Positions 55,401-64,000 of a stretch of DNA of 64,000 bases are shown piece after piece. The stretch is from Athripsodes cinereus (Eukaryota; Arthropoda; Insecta; Trichoptera; Leptoceridae): the NCBI GenBank assembly GCA_947579605.1, contig OX388322.1:12152001-12216000 (forward strand), written 5' to 3'. Within the stretch, counting starts at the first letter, position 1, and every line of letters starts with the position of its first letter. The notes under the pieces were generated by a model. The model was not told the origin of the DNA. It searched no databases and saw nothing but the letters and a program-made list of their open reading frames with translations. Position numbers and translations under genes: made by a program.

Positions 55401-57103
55401 ATAACACATTTGGAAATACGCGAAAGTAATCTTGTACCCATTAACGTAATGAAACAATGGACATGATGAATTGATACAAACTTGCTGTGATTGGAAAAAA
55501 GATAATTGAAACGTAGAATTGTTTACAAGTTCTCGATGGAATCTTCGTAAATGCTAATAGAGTCTAAAAAATTACATCACGCCTCACTAACTCTGTGAGA
55601 TAATTACGTACCTTATTTAAAATTTTATATTGTTTTCATTCATCTTATATATTTTTTTGTCATACACCAGTGGACCCTAGGACCGGGTAGAGAAAGGTAC
55701 AAAGAAAACAAGAAAATTTATAAAAATTTGCAATCTTCGACTTAAAAAAAGGTTCACTTTCATTTTATTATTGTAAAAATATCAAACACTGACCGATCTC
55801 CAGTGATAAAAAGATTAGAAACCACTACCACACAGCACACAAAAAAATAATGATATTCTTTTGACATTATATATTTTTGTTACATAATATCGACACACAA
55901 GAAACACCTGAGAAGAAAAATACGATGAGAATATTGTATTTTAGATTAAGCTATAATCTGGGTACGTAGATATAATATTATTTTGCAAGGAAACACTGTT
56001 TTATACTTAACAAGGTTCGCCACGATCTTGGTGACCTTCTCTGTTTTATGATAACAATATCAAATTGCCATCGTTAACGGTGACTCAAAGACTCATACAT
56101 ATGTAGTAGGTACATACACGGGAGGAGATCCTCTATACGCCTTGCTTATTCTAATATTTTACATTACATAGTTATGAGGTTTGCTTCCTTTCAGGATAAC
56201 TTCTTCCTTCAATCTCTTTTCATCAATATGAGTTAAAAGATTGATGGTCATTTTTAATGTTATTTTTTGATAGCCAAGGCTTTGAATTTTAAGTTGTGAT
56301 AAATTAATAAAATATTTACGTAAAAATATTTCAAAAACTCTCAGTTTGTTATGACGAAATCATTATGAAAGATTAGCTTTGAATTCGTACGAAATATTCA
56401 ATGTTATTTTGTCAACGATATAAAATAATAATCATCAAATATTCTATGTAGAATTCCATTCTTTCTGTGCAAGAGTTTATCATCGTCGTATATATTAACA
56501 AAACATTCAAGAACTTCTTAATAAAATTAAATATTTTGACTGCCAGTTAAAAAGGATTTATAAAACTTATAAGTACTTTCTTATTAAATTAAAGAAGCTT
56601 ATATGTCAATGTTAAAGACTTTTATTTAATTGATAAAGTTATTTTGATCTTATATTACATTAATATATTAAAGATCATTGAAATATTTTCTATAAATCGT
56701 TGTCAATTAATTCAATAAAATGTGTCTAAAAGTCTGAAATAGAAAAATGTATCAAATAATTATTAAATAATTAATTAATAAATTTATATTATTAAATTTA
56801 TATTTTTTTAAATAATTAGATCACTTATTGAATAAACTATCTCAATGGTGAATACAGTTTTAGTTCTCAATTTTGATTATATTTTTTTTATTGATTCAGA
56901 AAAGAAAACATCAATTTAAGGTGATCAAATATAGATAAATAGATCTAAAAAATGGGCGCAAGATGATTAGATTACAAAAGATTAGATGAAGATTACAACA
57001 AAATGAGACATTTTAACAAAAATGTCGCCATTCCTTTGGAGTTTATCTAAAACAATAGATAAGCTTAGAATAGATTAAATTGCAATTTCTAGCTTAAAAA
57101 GAT
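55401..57103. other. No recognised gene
   Basis: AT-rich sequence of about 1.7 kb. I see no coding similarity. Confidence 0.5.
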
Positions 57104-58113
57104 TATTTATTTATTTATTTATTCACATACGGCGCAAGCCTTTTACATGTTCAAATACAAGACAGACTACAAAAAGAAAAATATACACAATACAAGTTCA
57201 CACATATACACGTCATTGAGTTTAGAAATATAAAAAGAGTCAAGAATTATCAAATAGAGTCAATAAATTAATACACAATTGTAGATTATGAACAAATATC
57301 AAAAATTTAACATCAGCAATAAAATGTAAAAATCAATAAAATCTTACTAAAAACAAACAAAAAATGCACCTAGATGGATTATATTCAAATTACTAAATAG
57401 GTAAATGATTAGGATTATTAATCACAAATAATAGACTAGAATTTAACATTCAAAAGTATTAAATAAAATTCAACAATCAAAAATGGTCAATCAAATAAAA
57501 TAGTCAAAAAGCTGATAAGAATAATAATAATGTTAGTCAATATAATAAAAAAAAATATCGTTACAAAAGTACAGTACGTAGAAAGTCAGATCGCAAACCT
57601 CGATTGCCCTATGTCAGTTATGTGATTTTAAATAATTTACAATGTCAGTTTTAAATTTCGGGAAGCTGTCAGCAAAAACATCAGTGTGGTCTCCTACCAG
57701 GTTCCCCAGTCTGTGAATTCTAATAAGTGGTGAATAATAAACATACATGTAGTTGTTTCGAGTATTAGACTCGTGAAATGTCACAGTTTGTCTGGTAAAC
57801 CTGGCAGGAACGCTAAATTTTAATAACTCAACCAATTCTGGAGAGTCAATGGCGCCGTTCAGTAATTTATGCAAGAAACACATATCAAAAAGAATCCTTC
57901 GGTTTTGCAAGGTAAGGAGACCAAGCTCATCCATCAACGCAGGATAGTCAATATTTTCTACTGAGATTCCCTTTTTGTAGTTAATCAGCCTCAGAAACTT
58001 TCTCTGTACCCTCTCAACACTATTACTGTGGATGGCATAATTGGGAGACCATATAGTTGTGTTATATTCTAAGTTATAAATTATAAACAGATGTCTGAGA
58101 ATGATTATTCTAA
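57104..58113 (-). mobile_element. Jockey-superfamily LINE 3' part: open C-terminal reverse transcriptase frame, 3' UTR and tail
   Basis: A minus-strand frame of about 166 codons is open from 58113 to a stop at 57614-57616. In order it reads RIIILRHLFIIYNLEYNTTI, WSPNYAIHSNSVERVQRKFL, LINYKKG, LMDELGLLTLQNRRIL, FLHKLLNGAIDSPELVEL, FTRQTVTFHESNTRNN, SPLIRIHRLGN and a KTDIVNYLKSHN end. LEYxxxIWSPxY...VERVQRKF...L.L..LxxRR...D..FLxKLxNG is the standard C-terminal part of jockey/CR1-type reverse transcriptases. The Met at 57937 lies inside the homology and is not a start. About 500 bp of 3' UTR follow, ending in CATGTAAAAGGCTTGCGCCG and an AATAAATAAATAAATA tail at 57104-57125. No stop interrupts the kept part, so the copy is fairly young. 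It is truncated at its 5' side near a 71-bp duplication. Confidence 0.85.
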
Positions 58114-58174
58114 ATTGAAATTATTCTAAATTGAAAATGAAATATTCTAAATTATAAACAGATGTCTGAGAATG
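58062..58174. repeat. 71-bp tandem duplication at the 5' edge of the LINE copy
   Basis: ATAAACAGATGTCTGAGAAT stands at 58083 and again at 58154. Within the spacer, TTATTCTAAATTGAAA is itself doubled. The first copy overlaps the LINE coding sequence, so part of the element has been duplicated. Confidence 0.75.
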
Positions 58175-59699
58175 AGTAAGATGGTAGCCTACAATAAGAA
58201 ATTCGCGTGAATCAAGTCAAAGTCATTTTACTCTTCAAATTATTCACAAGTATTAAAAAACGATGTGAAAAAATATAACTTATATTTATAATCAGAAAAT
58301 ACTAAGTCTTCTAATTGGACGACTTCAAAAGATCGATTGATTTTTCTTTCATCATTTTCAGCTTTTACAACATTCAGTAAGCCTTTATAAATGTCTCTAT
58401 TATTTATTAGCCATGAAAAGTCAGCAAGTATTATTTATTTATTGTCTTGAAGTGCTGGCATTTAAGTAAGGAAAAATAAAGCTATTTTACAGTTTACTTT
58501 ATCGAACAGAAAATAATAATCCTCAGTATTATTGATAGAAAATAATGAGGATCTTGCTCTGTACTCTGTACTATCAGTCTATAGCTCCTTGGAGAGTTTA
58601 TTATTCATTATACATAATCTAAATTCCATTTCTAACGAATCAGCATTGTATTATTTCGGTTTGAAGGTAAGCAAATTACCGTAAATACCTTCATAAACTG
58701 TCATTTTTTGACATGGGACGTATAACTATTGACTATTTCTATCTAGAGAGGCTGCTTATCATTCCTTTATTATATCTTTAGATACGAATCCCATGAGACT
58801 AAAATTTTTGGCTTTGTTTGGAATGATACACCTTTGGTAGATATTTTTGATGAAACATCCGAACTATTTTTAACGTTGTCTACAGTTTTTCCACCCTTTT
58901 GATCTAAGCACGTGTAGCAAAAATGTAACCTTTTTATAAATATTTGGCATATATCTATATAAAAATATGACATCTTTACAACTCAAAATTATATCTACTT
59001 TTGAGGGAAATCACATATTAAACATTTGTTGATATAAAGTACACACCGTTTTTACTTAAGTAGGTATCAAAAATTATTTGCTAACCTGATTCATTGATGT
59101 ATACCGCAGAAGTCTGCGGAGTTACAACGAAGTATAATTTTCCGTCTTCTCTTAAAATGTTAAGTGTCTAGTTTATGTAAATTTTTTGAGTTTAATTATT
59201 GTTTATTTTTTCATCACTCGCCAAATGTTTTCTATCTCATAAATATTTTTTCATCTTGATCTCTATAGACCTTCGCTCTTGATCCCAAACCTTATTTATT
59301 TGCATTTTATTTATTTCTATGAGTACAGAGAACTTCTCATTGGTAAAGGATATACCCTTACAAATAAAACGAGTATTTATTTGTTTACCTTCTTCAAATA
59401 TTTTACGTAAAAAGTACTAACGTGCGGCTTTAGATATTAATAAGAAAAGGAGACAAGGTTCTTTAGGACAAAAACATTCACCTCTTCTCGCTAGACAAAT
59501 GAATATCTGTTTGATCTGTATTATTTTATAAATCATTTTTCATATATATCATTATTAATGCATTACAATAATGCAAAAAATAATAACAAATAAGTGTTTA
59601 ATTTACGTATGTTACAATGGTTAATCGTAAAAATAACATCGATAAACAATTACGAATAAGTTTAGAATACTAACGAAATTAAAAACCAAATATTTTCTT
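58175..59699. other. No recognised gene
   Basis: AT-rich sequence without coding similarity. Confidence 0.5.
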
Positions 59700-59765
59700 T
59701 TACTACATGATTTATTGTCGAGAGAGACGTCTTTCGTCTTATTAGGACAACTAATCAGAAAAAGC
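59700..59765 (-). repeat. Possible Penelope-like remnant, short
   Basis: On the minus strand: AGTTGTCCTAATAAGACGAA then AGACGTCTCTCTCGACAATA and AATCATGTAGTAAAAG. It has the same motif order as 37205-37372. Confidence 0.45.
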
Positions 59766-61221
59766 GAAAAGGGCACCACAACGCTTTCGAATTGGCTTTA
59801 GGCTGGCTTAAGTGATTACTCTCTGTGTACATGAAAATACACAAATATAAGGCGAGATTATCAAAACGACATGTTTTACACAATGAAAGTTGTACGTGGA
59901 ATATTATTATTTAAAACAAAAATTATGACGTCAGATTGTTTTGACAGCGATAGATCAATTGTTGATTAATTTTTAGAGGTAGGTACTATTTACGAGTATA
60001 GTGGATACAGTAGGTATTGAATATAAATAATTTGACTTATTAGATATTGGTTTCTTATGAGTATAACGACGCTTCGGAAATTTAATCATTATGACGCACT
60101 CATAATAATATGATGACGCTTGTTCACAAATTGCTTCAGCACTTGGATAAAGAAAGCAATCGTGATTTGTTATTATTTTACCATTTATGAAAAATTAATA
60201 TTTTATGTTAATTCTACAATTCCTAGCTCACCCATTGCCAATCATCGTATCATTAAACCCCTTATATTATAATCACATCGCTTTCTTTCAATTATATGCG
60301 TCAGTCCTTTAAAAATTTGGTCAACGTGGACTGGTTCTCCTCGTATATCGTAGTATCGTAATTTTTTTTATAAATGTTCAAAGGTAGGCACTATTGAAAA
60401 AAATACTTACATAAAAAATATTAAAGGTATAAGAAAAGATGTGTACGTGTATCCCCTAGCGGATAAGAGATTTTGGGTTTGATGTTTTCACTATTTGATT
60501 TGGATAATAATACATAGGTACTTATAAAAAAATCATAATTTTATTTACGTTTCAAAGTTAAAAGTCACTGAGAATTTATTATTTACGTATGACATCAAAG
60601 AGGTTTAATTTTCCATTTAAAATTACCTATAGAAAAAAAAACAAATTTTGGAATGTTTGCTCCGTCTTAAACTCAGTCTCAAAAGCGTTATGCATGACAT
60701 AATTATCTTTCTCCTTCGTAATTATCCTCATTGCTGAAGGTCATCATCTCTTAACAAACTGCTGCTCTTTGTCGACATGCACTATCTTTTTCTGCCCTTT
60801 GCACTGTGCATTGCTTTATAAACTAAGGGAGTGTGGTCTGCTTTGTTTGATTTATACATCTCATAGCAGTTCATACGTACATAGGTAATTACACCAAACG
60901 CCAATGTAAACCGCGATATTTTCGTAAAAAAGGTAATACAGGATTTTTTTTAAAAATGATACTATTTTATTTTAATATAATATACCACTGCCAGCTTAAC
61001 AGTTGTAAAACCTAATTGCTGGACAGTGGACAACATAAATAACAAATCATAAATAACTTACAAATTCAAAAATAACCACAAAAATACAACCCCATAATCC
61101 AAAAAAAATTACAATATTGTGTAAAACACCTCACAATAAAACTTTGAACACTATTTTAAATTCAAAAATAACAAAGTAAAACAAAAAAAAATATCAAATT
61201 AAAATATCAATATGTGCACAA
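59766..61221. other. No recognised gene; possible LINE tail near 60950-61040
   Basis: AT-rich. AATATACCACTGCCAGCTTA after a TATTTTATTTTAATATAAT tract (60960-61000) looks like the tail of an unidentified element on the minus strand. A run of AAATAAC-type simple sequence follows to about 61210. Confidence 0.4.
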
Positions 61222-61305
61222 ATCTAGGTTTTGTTATAAACTCAAATACAACCCTATACATACACCTTTCACAGTAAGCTAAAAGCTTGTGTCCTGAAAG
61301 GGGAT
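61222..61305 (+). repeat. Dispersed repeat shared with 23618-23705
   Basis: ATCTAGGTTTTGTTATAAAC, TCAAATACAACC, TACACCTTTCACAG and AAGCT match the other copy. Confidence 0.55.
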
Positions 61306-61334
61306 TAATGATCATCAATCTATCTATCTATAAC

Positions 61335-61480
61335 ATCTCGACATCTCCCACAAATGGGGTAGCCAGCAGACTTACTGCTAATGTAACAAATAAGCAACAT
61401 TGGAAATGAATCAAGGTATCCAGAATGTGCCTAGCATATTTCAAGGATGGATGATTGTTGCATCCGTGGTGTTTTGTGAG
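61335..61480 (-). repeat. Copy of the CCGTGATG dispersed repeat family, diverged
   Basis: ATCTCCCACAAATGGGGTAG then CCAGCAGACTTACTGC, followed by GTATCCAGAATGTGCC, keeps the family order on the minus strand. Confidence 0.5.
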
Positions 61481-61648
61481 AGTTTACTTTTAAAAGTTCT
61501 TTTTTTTACAGATAAAGTTGGAAGACATGATCTTTGCTGGGGACACCATAGTACAGATGATTAAATGTTTATTATAAAAATAACCAATATGTTATATTTA
61601 GAAAAACACACAGTATAACTTTACATAGATATAACAGTATAACTTCAT

Positions 61649-62107
61649 ATGTATGCAAGTGAGACGTGGACATGGTTAAAGAAGGATGAAAGTGGCATAA
61701 ATGCAGTTGAAATGAGATCGTTGAGAAGGATGTGTGGTAAAAGTCTGAGAGATCGTGTACGTAACAGTGATATACGAAAGGAATGTGGAATGAAAGTTGG
61801 TGTAATAACAAGGATGAATGTAAATAAGTTAAGATGGTTTGGGCACGTGGAAAGAATGAATGAGGACAGAATGACTAAGAAGATATATTTGACTGAGAGG
61901 AATGGTGCTTGGAGACGTGGACGTCCGAGGATTAAATGGCAAGATCATTTAAATCAAATCCTACAGGACGGTCACGTGTTGAGCACATTGAACAGGAGAG
62001 CATGCATGAGGAATTGTATAACAGTGACGGAAGCGAAAGATGTATGCAAGGATAGAAGGAAGTGGCGCTCGATCCTTTCTGCCTACCCTGCGAGGGAAGC
62101 GGCGTGA
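61649..62107 (+). mobile_element. RTE-type retrotransposon C-terminus, longest open frame in the window (152 codons)
   Basis: The frame starts within the YASETWTWLKKDES segment, the SETW motif marking the end of the reverse transcriptase domain. It continues INAVEMRSLRRMCGKSLRD, MNVNKLRWFGHVERMNED, GRPRIKWQDHLNQIL, LNRRACMRNC and DRRKWRSILSAYPAREAA, and stops at TGA 62105-62107. A TATG repeat follows at once (62109-62118), the usual simple-repeat 3' end of RTE elements. The same lineage gave 5329-5616, 21540-21965, 28411-28660 and 41975-42225. The Met at 61649 is inside the homology. The protein would be the tail of a LINE polyprotein and is useless alone. Confidence 0.9.
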
Positions 62108-62774
62108 TGGTATGTATGTATAACTTCACATAGAACGATTAAAGTTTCTGATCACCTACTGAGAGATGAATATTTGATATCTGTAAACCCAAATAAAAAA
62201 AAAGATTTTTATTATGAAGAATACTTGCCTCATCAAAACTATTTGTTGTTTTTACAAACGAAAGATATTTTTTTTATTTTTTTTGAAAATTCAAAAATCT
62301 TTTAGAAGTTTTGAAAATAAAATATATAAATTTTGATTTGGTGGAAAAGTTTCAAACACTCTTGAAGTCGAGGTGATGTTTGAAGAAGAAAAATGATTTG
62401 CTCATTTTCATGATAGCGCAACGAACTTTTTAAAAGTTTGACGTCATGAAAACTAAATGAGAGAAAAAATGCTAAAAATATTTTGTTTAGAAAAACATAC
62501 TGAAAGACTTGGAATTAATTTACGATTTTCGACAACAACAACAGGAAGTGAATATTTAAAAATAAATTTTGAATTCAAAAACACATCTATTTAATAATTA
62601 CAATGTGAAAACGAGCCTGCTGTATTCAGAACATTTTTTTTAAATTAAATAATTTCTTAAATTTCCTAATGTTCTCATATTGTTGTCATCAAAACGATGT
62701 TTTGTAAAAGAATACTTTTCAAGTCATCATAAATATAAAAACAAAAAATTTGCACTCTTTTTAGCCAACTATTA
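62108..62774. other. No recognised gene
   Basis: AT-rich. AAGTTTCTGATCACCTACTG at about 62137, with GAATATTTGATATCTG, is repeated in inverse orientation at about 28770-28815, downstream of another copy of the same RTE lineage. Confidence 0.5.
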
Positions 62775-63030
62775 AATTCTTACTTACTTACTGCTAGCCC
62801 TTTTCTCTCCACTGGTGGATAAAGGCCTCTTCAAAACTTTTCTTCACTTTCCTATCTCCAGCAACACGATACCACTGTTTTCTCATCATCGGGGTCTTCC
62901 TACGCTTCTTTTGTCCTCCCATGGCCTCCATTCAAGAACTCTGGAACTCCATCTGCCATCTTCTCGTCTTACCATATGATCAGCCCATTGCCATTTCAGC
63001 TTGGAGACTTTATCAACAACGTCAACAACT
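62775..63030 (-). pseudogene. RTE-type C-terminus with a frameshift
   Basis: The minus strand reads DKVSKLKWQWADHMVRREDG, then RWSSRVLEWRPWEDKRSVGR PR and two stops. After a shift it reads RKQWYRVAGDRKVKKSFEEA then FIHQWREKG and a stop. The KLKWQWAxHxxRRxDGRW...VLEWRP...RxxGRPxxRW...AxDRxxWxxxxEAFxxQW series is a classic RTE tail of a lineage not otherwise seen in this window. Confidence 0.75.
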
Positions 63031-63707
63031 TTTGTCGGATGGTTTCATTTCTTATTAAGTCTCTCGAGCATTTGTCTCATTTATTAAATTTGCCATTTAT
63101 TAATATGCCAGAATTTATTAAATATGCATATGTTTTTGAAAACTGCAGTTTTATTATTATTGAAACATGTTTTTATTTAATAAGTTTAATATAAATTCAT
63201 ACGAATTAATCCAATATTATACCTTTTATGCACCAATTGTGCAAATAAATGGTCATATTATTTACAAAAAGCTTATCAATATATTTTCTGTGATTATTAA
63301 TTAAATTGAGCTGTGTTTGCATTCAATATAATTTCATTACTATTGGATGTTCATCAAAATTTTTATATAAATTTTTATAATAACTGCGAGTATACATAAA
63401 ATATAAACTCATTTTTATTTCACTAAATTTACATCATCAAAAAACAAGAATTCAAAGAAAAATTCTCATGTCTTGAACAGTACAAAACTGGACCTAATCT
63501 CACAACAAAAGTTCGAAATTTTACATAAATATTAACTGACTTGAAGTGTCATGTGTTCTATACACATGAACGCGCATCCAAAGATGCTCTTGAATATTCT
63601 GCGAAACAGCCATGGAACTTGTGCTACAGGGAACAGCATGCGTATTTAGTCAAAAAGTTGCGAAATTCAAAGTTCAAATATATATATATATATACACCCC
63701 CCCCCTA
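63031..63707. other. No recognised gene; AT microsatellite before a C-run
   Basis: AT-rich. At 63681-63706 an AT repeat runs into ACACCCCCCCCC. No coding similarity. Confidence 0.5.
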
Positions 63708-63775
63708 TAGTTGAATTATTAACCAGTTAACTGAATGCAAGTTTATCAAAAGTGAATCGGTTATGAAATATTTTT
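63708..63775. repeat. Short form of the repeat at 37918-38055
   Basis: GTTGAATTATTAACCAGTTA ACTGAATGC and AAGTTTATCAAAAGTGAATC match the two ends of that repeat, without its CTAG-rich middle. Confidence 0.35.
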
Positions 63776-63839
63776 TACATAATATAACAGTCGTAGAGCG
63801 CCCGGCAAAGAATTGGTCTCCCACTCGTGCACATAAGTT

Positions 63840-64000
63840 TTTGAGTATCCTTTAAAAGGCAGGTGTTCGAAAAAATAAAGACAATTAACACCTCGAATTC
63901 ATCGATGAGGTTTGCCACCCATCCTGAATGTCTTATTTTTTTGTTGGCACAGAGAAGACGGTTTGCATGTTTAATACATGCAGCTGGTCTACTGGCTACC
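63840..64000 (+). repeat. Copy of the CCGTGATG dispersed repeat family, cut by the window edge
   Basis: AGGTGTTCGAAAAAATAAAG, TGCCACCCATCCTGAATGTC, TTGGCACAGAGAAGACGG and ATGCAGCTGGTCTACTGGCT are present. The expected CCACTTGTGGGATATGCCGT end lies beyond 64000. Confidence 0.65.

Overview
The window is AT-rich, repeat-dense animal DNA, most likely from an insect. Decayed non-LTR retrotransposon ends, hAT and Helitron-type non-autonomous elements, tRNA-derived SINEs and the repeated 12-mer GTAGGTACCTAC all occur, and together they suggest a moth or butterfly (Lepidoptera). That assignment is inference from repeat style, not from a host gene. I found no host protein-coding gene, no intact tRNA or rRNA gene, and nothing bacterial (no operons, no CRISPR). 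Every open frame that I can recognise belongs to a mobile element. All coding calls come from reading translations by eye, with no database search.

Layout. 1-3 kb: a LINE 3' tail and a small RTE remnant. 3.0-5.3 kb: a satellite array of 97-98 bp units in two blocks, with 390-bp and 195-bp higher-order periods. 5.3-8.4 kb: RTE remnant, a MITE with terminal inverted repeats, a Helitron-type 3' end, an RNase-H-type LINE C-terminus, and the best tRNA-derived SINE. 10-14.2 kb: hAT remnants, including an 871-bp hAT element with a perfect 8-bp target duplication and a LINE end nested inside it, then a TTCGAA-rich block and an RTE C-terminus. 16.4-17.5 kb: a 258-bp near-perfect foldback and a 19-bp minisatellite. 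19.9-22 kb: a clean 5'-truncated RTE insertion with an 11-bp target duplication, and a decayed RTE. 24-30.5 kb: LINE ends, a Helitron-like element with a nested 105-bp insertion, an L2/CR1-type C-terminus, and an RTE copy carrying a new perfect palindrome. 31-36 kb: twin perfect hairpins, a 47-bp minisatellite, a 257-bp hAT MITE and an L2-type fragment. 37-45.5 kb: inverted-repeat (possibly Penelope-like) remnants, Helitron, RTE, LINE and L2 fragments. 46-50.2 kb: SINE-like pieces, another Helitron-like element, and a 547-bp element with internal ~78-bp spaced motifs. 52-64 kb: LINE 3' ends, an open jockey-type C-terminal frame, the longest RTE C-terminal frame and one more RTE remnant.

At least fourteen separate RTE-type C-terminal pieces, and about a dozen copies of a short dispersed repeat containing CCGTGATG, show that this is a zone of repeated insertion and decay. 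The parts do not form a pathway. The most interesting items are the higher-order satellite, the internally repetitive TIR element at 49.7 kb, the foldbacks, and the palindrome created inside an RTE copy.
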